This document shows positions 17,560-25,125 of a stretch of 64,000 bases of DNA, in pieces (position 1 is the first letter of the stretch; every line of letters begins with the position of its first letter). This DNA is from Mucilaginibacter aquariorum (GTDB lineage Bacteria; Bacteroidota; Bacteroidia; Sphingobacteriales; Sphingobacteriaceae): positions 247,428 to 311,427 of the forward strand of contig NZ_JANHOH010000003.1 in assembly GCF_024498135.1 (NCBI RefSeq). Direction: 5' to 3'. The notes beneath the pieces are model-generated. The model saw nothing but the letters and a program-made list of their open reading frames with translations, ran no database searches and was not told the DNA's origin. The position numbers and the translations under genes are program-made.

Positions 17560-18735
17560 TCAGGCTAACACTAATTGCTCGGGCTGTTTAAAAACCAGGC
17601 TGTTTACATCATCAAAATATGTTTGGGCCAGTTGGTCCCAACTTAATTGTTTGCTGCACTGTAAGCCTTCGGTTGAAAATTGGGCGCTAAGCGGTTTATT
17701 GTTTAATATCAGGTCAATTTTTTCTGCATAATCTGCCGCGTTATAGGGGCTGCATTTAAAACCGTTGATACCCCGTTCAATAAAATCTTTTGAGCCGCCG
17801 CCATCTGCAATAACACAAGGCAGCCCCGATGCCATGGCTTCTACCACTACATTGCCATAAGTTTCAGATACGGACGGAAACAGGAAAACATCCGCGGACG
17901 CGTATAAAACAGAAAGATGCTGATGATCAATTTTACCGGTGAATATGGCTTTCTTCATGCGGGTTTCGCAGGTTTGGCGGGCAATACCATCGCCAACAAT
18001 CAAAAAATTTAGGGGTGTTGCCCTGGTTTGCATTTGATCATAAATAGCAAAAAGTGTTTCCAGGTTCTTCTCCCAAACCAGGCGACTGGCAAATATTATG
18101 GTTGGATTTTTATTGTTCGTAAGGCGCTGTATCAAGCCTGTGTCCCTTTTATCCGGCGAGAACAAACGGGTATCTATTCCCCGTTTCCAGATCTTCATTT
18201 TTGTGGGGTAGATACCCATTTCCCAAAGCTCCGTTTTTATACTTTCGGATGGAACATACACCTTATCGCATCGGTTGTAAAAGCTTTTGTGCCCAAGGGC
18301 TATCCTTTGCTTAATACCTTTGATAAAAACCGGGGCGTATTTAAAATAATAATCTACGTAGGATATAAAATGGGTGTGGTAAATACTTATTACCGGCAAG
18401 CCATGTCGGTTTGCATAATCTAATCCGAAGTTACCTAAGAAAGACGGTGTAGCGATATGGATCACATCGGCACCAAATTGTGCCAGCTTATTGCTTAAAC
18501 GGGTTTGTGCCAAAAAAGGCAGGCCTATAGAATAATTTGTATTTATGGGCAGGGTTATAGCGGGTATTTTTAGGGAATCAAACCCCTTCAGTTTATCAGG
18601 CCCGGCGCCGTAAATAAACAAATACTCGAACCTTGTAGTATCAATGCGGTTTATCAGCTGGAACATAGTGCGCACAGCACCGTCGAAATCTTCAACCAGT
18701 ATATCGGCAAAAAATGCGACTTTAACTTTTCTCAA
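17560..18735 (-). CDS. Glycosyltransferase family 4-like (GT-B) protein
   Basis: 391 residues. Retaining GT-B glycosyltransferase: N-terminal Rossmann half with VKVAFFADILVEDFDGAVRT, DVIHIATPSFLG and IYHTHF; C-terminal half with FASRLVWEKNLETL, FLIVGDG and the donor-binding segment FPSVSETYGNVVVEAMASG. Close in pattern to mannosyl/glucosyl-diacylglycerol and related lipid glycosyltransferases, but the acceptor is unknown. The best start is a TTG at 18735; an in-frame stop lies just upstream and no ATG exists near the N-terminus. A 53-residue membrane protein gene lies 47 bases upstream in the same direction. Confidence 0.92.
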   Translation of the reverse strand: MRKVKVAFFADILVEDFDGAVRTMFQLINRIDTTRFEYLFIYGAGPDKLKGFDSLKIPAITLPINTNYSIGLPFLAQTRLSNKLAQFGADVIHIATPSFLGNFGLDYANRHGLPVISIYHTHFISYVDYYFKYAPVFIKGIKQRIALGHKSFYNRCDKVYVPSESIKTELWEMGIYPTKMKIWKRGIDTRLFSPDKRDTGLIQRLTNNKNPTIIFASRLVWEKNLETLFAIYDQMQTRATPLNFLIVGDGIARQTCETRMKKAIFTGKIDHQHLSVLYASADVFLFPSVSETYGNVVVEAMASGLPCVIADGGGSKDFIERGINGFKCSPYNAADYAEKIDLILNNKPLSAQFSTEGLQCSKQLSWDQLAQTYFDDVNSLVFKQPEQLVLA

Positions 18736-18782
18736 ACAGTTTCCCTCTCATGTTAGCTGCTAAATATTATCCTTCAAATCCA

Positions 18783-18944
18783 TCAGGATATAGAATGCGA
18801 ATGCTGATTCTTGTTTTTAAGCCTTTGCCTAATGCTTTTCTTAGCATCTCCATTAGGTTTCAGAGGGATGCGCGAAGCTACCCATATTACAAATGCCGCA
18901 ATCAGAAGCATTGCCAGATCAAGCGATGAATATCCCATTTCCAT
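18783..18944 (-). CDS. Small single-helix membrane protein (53 aa)
   Basis: Short gene starting at ATG 18944 (or at a second ATG at 18938). It encodes MEMGYSSLDLAMLLIAAFVI followed by WVASRIPLKP and a basic tail rich in Lys/Asn/His. One membrane helix, then positively charged cytoplasmic residues. The gap to the glycosyltransferase is 47 bases and the direction is the same, so it may be cotranscribed. No family recognised; the hydrophobic-then-basic pattern argues for a real small protein. Confidence 0.55.
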   Translation of the reverse strand: MEMGYSSLDLAMLLIAAFVIWVASRIPLKPNGDAKKSIRQRLKNKNQHSHSIS

Positions 18945-19025
18945 TTGTTTTATATTATTACTACAATAAAGTTACGGGCTTTGTTTAACAAAAATGTTAA
19001 GGTTAAGTTATCAGATAAACAACTA

Positions 19026-19868
19026 TTACAGCTTGTTGGAGTTAAGCTTTGGATTTTGACTGGCGTTTACCTGATAGGTGTAAATCTCGTTCTGTTCGTT
19101 CACTTCAACAATACGATAGCCCCTATAGTCGGTACCCCAGTCGCCTCCAATGTGCGAGTCGAAAAAGTGTGGCAATTTGTTTGTATAACGCACGCCATCA
19201 AGCAAATGATCGTGCCCATGAAAAACAGCTTTAACATTAGGATAGGCATGTAACAGGTCAATAGTTTCGGGGCAATCTAAAAAGCCCTCGTTCTTTTGCC
19301 ATTTAACAGGCGGGATATGCAGCACCACAAATACGATTTTTTTATCCGCAAATTTATCCAGTGATGTTTTTAGGAAGCTGTTATCAGGGCAAACATAAGC
19401 ACCTTTTGTATCGGCGGTGTTGGCTAATACAAATGCTGTATCACCATGATCAATAGTATAACGGTCTTCATAATTAAACACATTCTTCCACACCCGGGCA
19501 TCGGCAAAATCATGGTTACCCGGTATAGTTTGATAAGGCACGTTCAGCTTATCAAGGTATTGTGTTTTAATTTCGGGGAGCAGATCGGGACGGTTATGTA
19601 CCAGGTCGCCATTAATGATCACCATATCCAGGTGGTTTTTGGCATGGTCGTCGTTCAGCCATTTAACCATATTGGCGGTATTCACTTCAAAGTTTGTGCC
19701 CGGTTGGCCGTAATGGATGTCTGATGCCAGCGCAAACCTTAGTTTTAGCTTTGCAGACTTCCTTTTATACTGGCTATTCTCATTTGCAAAACTATTAACC
19801 GTCGGCAGCAGTATTATACTGGCTAAACCTGTTGCACTTGTTGTGATAAATTTGCGGCGGCTAAACAT
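19026..19868 (-). CDS. Secreted calcineurin-like metallophosphoesterase (Tat signal)
   Basis: 280 residues from ATG 19868, chosen because it gives the Tat signal MFSRRKFITTSATGLASIIL; a longer in-frame start at 19907 buries it. Dimetal phosphoesterase motifs are complete: SDIHYG (D-x-H), GDLVHNRPD, GNHDF, LHIPPVKW and GHDHLLDG. Twin-arginine export suggests a folded metalloenzyme in the periplasm. Substrate unknown; related proteins act on phosphodiesters or phosphomonoesters. It is a single gene, on the strand of the glycosyltransferase block. Confidence 0.92.
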   Translation of the reverse strand: MFSRRKFITTSATGLASIILLPTVNSFANENSQYKRKSAKLKLRFALASDIHYGQPGTNFEVNTANMVKWLNDDHAKNHLDMVIINGDLVHNRPDLLPEIKTQYLDKLNVPYQTIPGNHDFADARVWKNVFNYEDRYTIDHGDTAFVLANTADTKGAYVCPDNSFLKTSLDKFADKKIVFVVLHIPPVKWQKNEGFLDCPETIDLLHAYPNVKAVFHGHDHLLDGVRYTNKLPHFFDSHIGGDWGTDYRGYRIVEVNEQNEIYTYQVNASQNPKLNSNKL

Positions 19869-20133
19869 ATAGCTAAATATAAATAATAAAGGACGAATAA
19901 CACTCACAATTACCCGCCTCTTATCTACACAAAGCTATATACCGCAAAAGTTTTTAAGGTTAAATAATTGTTACATTTCGTTAGTTGATAGAGAATATTT
20001 TTATAAAAGAGATGATTTAAACGCGCTAATACTGATTACAACATGCGTCCCAACTCTTTTCATCAAACTTTAGTATAAACAAATCACCTATAAAACAGTC
20101 TGTTATGTTATTGAATTAAAAAATGAAATCATT

Positions 20134-20165
20134 TTTGTAATTCCGGGTTCAATTTTACATATTTG
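20134..20165 (+). promoter_or_regulatory. Promoter of the tRNA-Met gene
   Basis: TTTG at 20134-20137, 20 bases, then CATATTTG at 20158-20165 (one mismatch to TAnnTTTG), ending 27 bases before the tRNA. Confidence 0.55.
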
Positions 20166-20192
20166 CAACCTCGAAAATAACAACTATTTTCA

Positions 20193-20266
20193 GCGCCTAT
20201 AGCTCAGTTGGTTAGAGTAGAAGACTCATAATCTTTTGGTCCCTGGTTCGAGCCCAGGTGGGCGCA
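20193..20266 (+). tRNA. tRNA-Met (anticodon CAT)
   Basis: 74 bases folding as a normal cloverleaf: acceptor GCGCCTA with TGGGCGC, D-arm GCTC..GAGT, anticodon loop CTCATAA (anticodon CAT), T-arm CCTGG-TTCGAGC-CCAGG. No encoded CCA. It could be elongator Met or the lysidine-modified Ile2 tRNA, which share this anticodon; I favour elongator Met. A strong terminator follows. Confidence 0.9.
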
Positions 20267-20290
20267 CTGAGCAAACAAGTTCTACAACCG

Positions 20291-20327
20291 AAAACCCCTT
20301 AAATCGCTAATTTAAGGGGTTTTTCTT
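20291..20327 (+). terminator. Terminator after tRNA-Met
   Basis: AAACCCCTTAAAT-CGCTA-ATTTAAGGGGTTTTT: a long perfect stem followed by T residues. Confidence 0.9.
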
Positions 20328-20464
20328 TTATCATTTTTTTTCAATCTGGTGGAAACTCAGCACCCAGATAGAGCGGGGTATCTAACTCGTACAGGGGTAA
20401 TTGCAATCAGACCGAGGAGATACACGATATTAGTAATCGCTTCGCGGAATATTTTTTACAGGGG

Positions 20465-20884
20465 TTATCGATGGTCAGCAGTAAAATCTGCCAAAATACG
20501 TTCCAGCGCCATCTGCTGTTCGTCTGGCAAGGAAGAGTCTTCTACACGTAATACGGTAACATCTGTCATACCCATATAACCCAGAACATACCGCAAATAG
20601 GGCTTCACAAAGTCGAACTGCTTCATAGGAACTTCAGAGTATACACCTTTCGAACTGATAGCCAGGTAAATCTTTTTACTTTTTACAAGGCCTTCCACCC
20701 CGTTCTCGTCAAATTTAATCGTGCGGCCACCCCTTACAATATGGTCGATCCAGGCCTTTAAGGTGGAATGGAAATTATATACCGGAACACTAATGACGAT
20801 GATATCTGCCTCTAACAACTCACTCATCGCTTCTTCTGACTGATCAGCATAATTTCCATACACATGCCAGGTCTGCCAAATAAC
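20465..20884 (-). pseudogene. 5'-truncated FMN-dependent NAD(P)H azoreductase/flavodoxin-fold protein
   Basis: About 135 residues remain of an AzoR-like flavoprotein normally near 200. Preserved are PVYNFHSTLKAWIDHIVRGG (the FMN-contacting PxYNF..LKAWID segment), KIYLAISSKGVYS and the LRYVLGYMGMTDV region. The N-terminal FMN phosphate-binding half is missing: in frame, a stop codon lies at about 20885-20887 and the only starts are non-ATG. The right flank is the promoter region of a divergent lipoprotein gene. Likely a dead fragment left by a rearrangement. Confidence 0.7.
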
Positions 20885-20993
20885 TCAATTTCCGAAGCAT
20901 ATTTATGATAGCCAACCAGGAAGCAAGAAGGGGAATTTAAAACATTACCCCTTTTATGGCGTTTAAAATGGCATACTATAAAAAACAAATACC

Positions 20994-21770
20994 ATGAAAA
21001 AGTTACTTTTATTTTCCGTTGCCCTTTTAGGTTTGGGTTTCGCCTCCTGCAAAAAAGATAGTTCAAGTTCAGCAGGTACTACCCGTGTTACCGTCAAGTT
21101 AACTGATGCGCCGGGAGCTTATGATGCCGTAATATTAAACATTAAGCAAGTTGTTATCCTTTCATCGGGTGGAGAAAAAACCGTAGACGTTAATGGAACT
21201 CCAATTGACATCCTGCGTTTTAGAAACGGTAAAGACACTGTACTGGCAGGTGTTGATGTTCCGGCCGGGCGCTTACAGGAGGTACGCTTAGTGCTGAATA
21301 ATACCGGCAACAAAGTGGTTATTAATGGAATTTCGTACGATCTGAACACCCCGAGCGGGCAAACTTCAGGTGTGAAGCTAAAAGTGCAGGATGACCTTAA
21401 AGCAGGCATTGGTTACACCCTATTACTTGACTTTGATGCGGCACAATCCATTGTCACAACCGGCAACGGTAAATACAATTTAAAGCCGGTAATAAGGGCC
21501 ATCCCGGCTGCAGTATCGGGCGCGATGACAGGTATAGTAACTCCCGCTGCCGCTTATTCTAAAGTATATGCAATTATGGGGACTGATACCGTTGGAACAG
21601 TTACAGACGCTACCGGTAAATTCTATTTTCCGGGATTAGCCCCCGGTACTTACAGTGTTAACTTTGTACCCGTAGCGCCTTATGCCGCCAAGATCATAGA
21701 TAATGTTATTGTTGAGAACGGCTCTGTAAAAGATCTTGGAACGGTTACAATAACCAGTGACGGTCTTTAA
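20994..21770 (+). CDS. DUF4382 lipoprotein with carboxypeptidase-like C-terminal domain
   Basis: 258 residues with a lipoprotein signal (lipobox FASC, Cys20). Residues about 30-170 are a DUF4382 beta-sandwich (VTVKLTDAPGAYDAVILNIK, then VPAGRLQEVRLVL and LNTPSGQTSGVKL). Residues about 175-255 form a small regulatory-like beta domain (GTVTDATGKFYFPGLAPGTY). Families of this kind are surface or periplasmic and have no known enzyme activity. It stands alone, with a terminator after it. Confidence 0.88.
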   Translation: MKKLLLFSVALLGLGFASCKKDSSSSAGTTRVTVKLTDAPGAYDAVILNIKQVVILSSGGEKTVDVNGTPIDILRFRNGKDTVLAGVDVPAGRLQEVRLVLNNTGNKVVINGISYDLNTPSGQTSGVKLKVQDDLKAGIGYTLLLDFDAAQSIVTTGNGKYNLKPVIRAIPAAVSGAMTGIVTPAAAYSKVYAIMGTDTVGTVTDATGKFYFPGLAPGTYSVNFVPVAPYAAKIIDNVIVENGSVKDLGTVTITSDGL

Positions 21771-21808
21771 TCCTTTGCGGGTTAAAAGTAAATTGTAGAA
21801 AACAACAG

Positions 21809-21855
21809 ATCGGTTTAATGAGTAAGATAGGATTACTTGTTAAGCCGATTTTTTT
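21809..21855 (+). terminator. Terminator after the DUF4382 gene
   Basis: ATCGGTTTAA pairs with TTAAGCCGAT (one G-T), with an inner AGTAA/TTACT stem, followed by seven T. Confidence 0.75.
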
Positions 21856-21893
21856 AACCTTGTTTCATATAGAAGAGCAGCATAAGACGAGCA

Positions 21894-22574
21894 TTATTTA
21901 CCTGTTATTTTTTTAACAGGTATCGGAATATCAGGCAACCGGATAACCCGGTGACTATACCTGGCATCGTTTTCTGAGTGGGTAACCATAATGATAGTCA
22001 CCCCGTCTTTATTCAGTTCGTCCAGTAGCTCCATAACTTGCCTGCCGTTGTCATGGTCTAAATTTGCTGTGGGCTCATCTGCAAGGATCAGTTTAGGCTT
22101 GTTTACTACCGCCCTTGCCAGTGCAACACGCTGCTGCTGACCGCCCGACAACTGCTGTGGATAGGTTTTTCGGCGCTCATCAATATGCATTCTATCCAAT
22201 ATTTCTTCCGTCCGTTTTGCACGTACCGAAGTTGGTAAACCGGTGTATATCATAGGCAATTCCACATTTTCAAATATGGTGAGGTCATCTATTAGATTGA
22301 AGTTCTGGAATAGGAAGCCTACATTTCGCTTACGCAGGTCTGCGCGTTTACGCTCATTGGCATGCGTTACTTCCATGCCTTCGAAAACATAGCTTCCGCT
22401 ATCCGGGTCGTCCAGGAAGCCCAGGATGTTTAGCAGGGTTGTTTTCCCGCAGCCTGATGGGCCCATTATCGCCACAAATTCGCCTTCATTAACCTCGAGG
22501 GACATTTTTTTTAATGCTACGATATCCAGTTCATCCATATGGTAGCTTTTTCCGATATCAGAGATCTTTATCAT
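21894..22574 (-). CDS. ABC transporter ATP-binding protein (LolD/MacB type)
   Basis: 226 residues, a complete ABC ATPase: Walker A GPSGCGKTTLL, Q-loop NVGFLFQNFNLI, signature LSGGQQQRVALARA, Walker B LILADEPTANLD and switch His in VTHSEND. The MacB/LolD/FtsE-like class normally works with FtsX-type permeases in lipoprotein trafficking, antimicrobial-peptide efflux or signalling. No permease gene is next to it in this window: upstream is a repeat-rich gap with tRNAs and downstream a terminator. It must borrow a permease encoded elsewhere, or have lost it. Confidence 0.93.
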   Translation of the reverse strand: MIKISDIGKSYHMDELDIVALKKMSLEVNEGEFVAIMGPSGCGKTTLLNILGFLDDPDSGSYVFEGMEVTHANERKRADLRKRNVGFLFQNFNLIDDLTIFENVELPMIYTGLPTSVRAKRTEEILDRMHIDERRKTYPQQLSGGQQQRVALARAVVNKPKLILADEPTANLDHDNGRQVMELLDELNKDGVTIIMVTHSENDARYSHRVIRLPDIPIPVKKITGK

Positions 22575-22743
22575 ACGCTTCAGATTTTAGGGTGTCAAAA
22601 TCAATATAAGCTAACGGTGTTCTATTTAGAAAAAAAGGAGTAGAAAAAAGATAAATAAATATACAATATTTCGACTAAAATAGCACCAAAACCGCCCCTT
22701 TTAGTTCATCTAAAACATCGTTGCATATCATCGGGTATTCGGG

Positions 22744-22910
22744 TGTTCCATTTTTGAAATGGAACGCGTGGAACAAATGGAACACACTAAAAATCAAATA
22801 CTTAAAAATTGACTTTTTTTAATTCATTAGTCAGCATTTAAATAAAAGCACCCAATTTATAGGTAAATCACCATTTATTAGCGCGTTCCATTTTGTTCCA
22901 AGTGGAACAC
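22744..22910. repeat. Cluster of GGAAC/GTTCC inverted repeats in an AT-rich gap
   Basis: The 628-base gap 22575-23202 holds no convincing complete gene. It has two blocks of GTTCC/GGAAC motifs: 22744-22785, including the perfect inverted repeat GTTCCATTT-TTG-AAATGGAAC and two more GGAAC, and 22882-22910 (two GTTCC and one GGAAC). Seven copies within 170 bases, separated by AT-rich DNA. The blocks are roughly inverted relative to each other, suggesting protein-binding sites or the ends of a lost element. Confidence 0.6.
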
Positions 22911-23062
22911 TCTTCCGGCTCAGCATTGGCCAGCGATTGAAGCTCTTACCTCCGGGCGAAAAAACTGAACAATAATTATACATACAACAACAAGGAAATA
23001 TCTAAATAAATATAAATAAAGATTTTTTCTTTATTTATTAAAATAATGTGTATCATTGTGCC

Positions 23063-23116
23063 ATGAAAACAACAACAATACAAATACAATTGCCGCAACC
23101 GATCTATCGGAGGTGA
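23063..23116 (+). pseudogene. Stub of a small gene (17 codons), probably the start of a lost DNA-binding protein
   Basis: ATG 23063 reads MKTTTIQIQLPQPIYRR then stops. The pattern looks like the first strand and helix start of small ribbon-helix-helix type proteins, but the rest is absent. It could instead be a short leader peptide of the tRNA transcript. Low certainty. Confidence 0.3.
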
Positions 23117-23151
23117 ATGGGTATGTATGGAAAAAATAACAGCAAATTCGT

Positions 23152-23185
23152 AAATCCTCTTAGATAGTTTCTAAGGGGATTTTTT
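23152..23185 (+). terminator. Terminator-like hairpin upstream of the tRNA array
   Basis: AAATCCTCTTAGA-TAGTT-TCTAAGGGGATTT followed by T residues, ending 18 bases before the first tRNA. It either ends the stub transcript or attenuates the tRNA transcript. Confidence 0.7.
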
Positions 23186-23202
23186 GTTTTAGGAGCATTT
23201 TC

Positions 23203-23276
23203 AGGGTAGTATATCAATTGGTTGGATTACCTGCTTTGGAAGCAGGAGGCTCCCGGTTCGAGTCCGGGTTACCCTA
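23203..23276 (+). tRNA. tRNA-Pro (anticodon TGG), divergent
   Basis: 74 bases. Acceptor AGGGTAG with TTACCCT, D-arm TATC..GATT with one mismatched pair, anticodon stem CCTGC/GCAGG with loop TTTGGAA (anticodon TGG, codon CCA), T-arm CCCGG-TTCGAGT-CCGGG, discriminator A, no CCA. Acceptor and D-arm differ from ordinary bacterial tRNA-Pro, so it looks foreign. First of three tRNAs within 240 bases. Confidence 0.75.
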
Positions 23277-23287
23277 CTGATTATAAA

Positions 23288-23361
23288 GGAAATATAGCTC
23301 AATTGGTTAGAGCAGCACCCTTATACGGTGTCGGTTAAAGGTTCAAGTCCTTTTATTTCCA
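23288..23361 (+). tRNA. tRNA-Ile (anticodon TAT), rare anticodon
   Basis: 74 bases. Acceptor GGAAATA with TATTTCC, D-arm GCTC..GAGC, anticodon stem GCACC/GGTGT with loop CTTATAC (anticodon TAT, codon AUA), T-arm AAAGG-TTCAAGT-CCTTT, discriminator A, no CCA. Bacteria normally read AUA with a CAT-anticodon tRNA modified by lysidine, so a genuine TAT tRNA-Ile is uncommon and often linked to mobile elements or phages. Its AT-rich stems suggest an AT-rich source. Confidence 0.75.
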
Positions 23362-23371
23362 CGGGATAGAT

Positions 23372-23442
23372 TTTCCTATGGTGCAATGGTAGCACGCCTG
23401 ATTTTGGTTCAGAAGATCGTGGTTCGAATCCACGTAGGAAAA
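23372..23442 (+). tRNA. tRNA-Gln (anticodon TTG), divergent
   Basis: 71 bases. Acceptor TTTCCTA with TAGGAAA, D-arm GTGC..GCAC, anticodon loop TTTTGGT (anticodon TTG, codon CAA) with one mismatched stem pair, T-arm CGTGG-TTCGAAT-CCACG. No CCA encoded. The T-A first pair of the acceptor is usual for tRNA-Gln; the rest is AT-richer than typical. Confidence 0.8.
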
Positions 23443-23632
23443 CTTGATTTTGTGACGAGTGTTTTAGTGCTGATTTTGGTTTAGCTACCTGCCCGGGTGG
23501 GAAGGGCGGGGCATGTTTAAAATAAAGATATTTCTGTGTTTCATCTGAAATTAAGATGGCCCTCTCGCCTCTTTTTATGATTTTCCCCGAACCATTTTCA
23601 CCGGCATGTGTTAATCAAAAAACCACAATGCC

Positions 23633-24136
23633 ATGAACGATGTATTTTTAGCACAGGAGTATATCAAAGAGCTGGAAGCCGAGGTACCCTCCACCCTTAA
23701 ATGTTTGGAACGCATTCCCACAGACCTATTTGGCTGGAAACCGCACGAAAAATCAATGGAACTGGGGTACTTAACCCTGCTGGTGGCCGAGATCCCCTTG
23801 TGGATTGCCGTTGTAGCCCGCGACCAGGAAATAGACTTCGCCACCTTTAAACACATCGAGGCTAAAACCACGCAGGAAGTGGTAGATCATTTTCACCAAA
23901 ACGTTGCACAGGCCAAACAGGCCCTGCAAGCCCTAACAGAAGGCGACATGGAAAAACCCTTTTACCTGAAAGCCAACGGACAAACCCTGTTCACCTCAAA
24001 CAAACACGATACGCTCGGCTCTACCCTAAACCATTGGGTGCACCACCGCGGGCAACTCACTGTTTACATGCGCCTAAATGATATCGACGTGCCATCAATC
24101 TACGGGCCATCGGCAGATGATAAGAGTTTTGGGTAA
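23633..24136 (+). CDS. DinB/YfiT-like putative metalloprotein
   Basis: 167 residues, four-helix-bundle DinB superfamily: helix 1 with ELEAEVPSTLKCLERIP, then FGWKPHEKSMELGYLTLLVAE and the hallmark NHWVHHRGQLTVYMR near residue 130, whose histidines usually bind a divalent metal. The superfamily includes thiol transferases and proteins of unknown role; the substrate cannot be predicted. It is one of three DinB-type proteins in this window (others at 48177 and 61578). Normal host composition; it separates the tRNA array from the AT-rich helicase region. Confidence 0.9.
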   Translation: MNDVFLAQEYIKELEAEVPSTLKCLERIPTDLFGWKPHEKSMELGYLTLLVAEIPLWIAVVARDQEIDFATFKHIEAKTTQEVVDHFHQNVAQAKQALQALTEGDMEKPFYLKANGQTLFTSNKHDTLGSTLNHWVHHRGQLTVYMRLNDIDVPSIYGPSADDKSFG

Positions 24137-24184
24137 GGGGTGGTGATGGTATTTAAATGGGAAGCCTCACTAAATTAGGCTTAC

Positions 24185-24556
24185 TTATTCTACAAGTATC
24201 ATTGTGTCTAATAGATTGCTTTTGTGTTTGATAATACTATCAATATTATTGAACAGGTGAAGGCTGTCCGCATAATTATTGTCGTACTTACTATAAATTT
24301 GGATAATGCGATTCGCTACAGCCGTATCCGGCTTTTGCTGATAATAGTTACATAAACACAATCCCAATTTATTTTGCGCAGCACTGTAGATATCAGAATC
24401 TACCCCTTCGTTTCCATATACAAAATTCACGGTGCATTGCCTGAAAGAGATAGTCTGAGTACCGCTATGGCGTGCCTTGGGCAGTATCACGGCGAAGAAA
24501 ATGACAATCAAAGCAATAGTACCTAATACAATAGCGGCAGTTTTTCGCTCTTCCAT
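24185..24556 (-). CDS. Membrane-anchored small protein, function unknown
   Basis: 123 residues: a short charged start, one transmembrane helix (about residues 7-27) and a roughly 95-residue soluble domain containing several Cys, Tyr and Asn/Asp, with SAAQNKLGLCLCNYYQQKP suggesting a helical repeat. No family recognised. It converges on the DinB gene and is divergent from the small HTH-like gene. Confidence 0.65.
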   Translation of the reverse strand: MEERKTAAIVLGTIALIVIFFAVILPKARHSGTQTISFRQCTVNFVYGNEGVDSDIYSAAQNKLGLCLCNYYQQKPDTAVANRIIQIYSKYDNNYADSLHLFNNIDSIIKHKSNLLDTMILVE

Positions 24557-24670
24557 AAATGTTTAGCTTTAATACAAGGAAGAGTGATTAGGTAACCCAA
24601 ATCTTTGTAGTCGAGCTGAGAGTGTTTGAAGTTAAGTAATTAGTACCTTTATACAACTTAAATCTTAGCT

Positions 24671-24919
24671 ATGAAAAACCTGTTGACACTTCATGAAGCC
24701 ATCGTCTTAGCATTAATTAATAATGATAATAGGTCGGGTACCTTTGATGACATCGCTGAGTTTATAAAAACTCGCAATTTATTTCCTATAAGAAAAGAAG
24801 GAATTTCATTATCTAAACAAGTGATGTTACGTTCAACAAAAAGCAAGAAGAGATATCTATACTTGTTTGAAGAAATTGATAGTAACATCATTAGATTGAG
24901 AAATTTGCCATTAAAATAA
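24671..24919 (+). CDS. Small HARE-HTH-like winged-helix protein
   Basis: 82 residues, no signal. The pattern LTLHEAIVLALINNDNRSGT, then FDDIAEFIKTRNLFPIRKEG, then SLSKQVMLRSTKSKKRYLYL, matches the layout of HARE-HTH (HB1/Asxl restriction-endonuclease HTH) domains: one domain with a strand-turn-helix and a basic end. Such domains are often linked to restriction or DNA-modification proteins. It lies 206 bases upstream of the helicase-nuclease gene, same strand and similar AT-rich composition, so it may be its partner. The family call is by pattern only. Confidence 0.55.
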   Translation: MKNLLTLHEAIVLALINNDNRSGTFDDIAEFIKTRNLFPIRKEGISLSKQVMLRSTKSKKRYLYLFEEIDSNIIRLRNLPLK

Positions 24920-24951
24920 GCTTCTAAGCATACATTTAAGATTGAGATTTA

Positions 24952-25025
24952 AACTTCGACCAGTGATTGAGACTCGAATTTTCATGAGGCGAAAGCATAC
25001 GCGTGCGCGAGCGAAGGACGAAGTT
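24952..25025. promoter_or_regulatory. GC-rich stem-loop leader before the helicase-nuclease gene
   Basis: AACTTCGACC (24952-24961) pairs with GGACGAAGTT (25016-25025), nine of ten positions, and the loop contains a GC-rich block with GCATACGCGTGCGCGAG that stands out in AT-rich surroundings. It may be a structured RNA leader or a DNA site for the upstream HTH-like protein. Confidence 0.4.
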
Positions 25026-25125
25026 GTAAACTTTGACTGGTGGCAAAAGAAGTAACAAAATTATTTTTCGCCTATTAAATAGTTGTTTGAATAAATGGGA
25101 CTACCTTAGATATTTAAAGTTAAGC

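Noticed and set aside
22744..22910. GGAAC motif cluster as a CRISPR array
   Set aside because: Units are not of constant length and spacers are not of similar size; no cas genes in the window.
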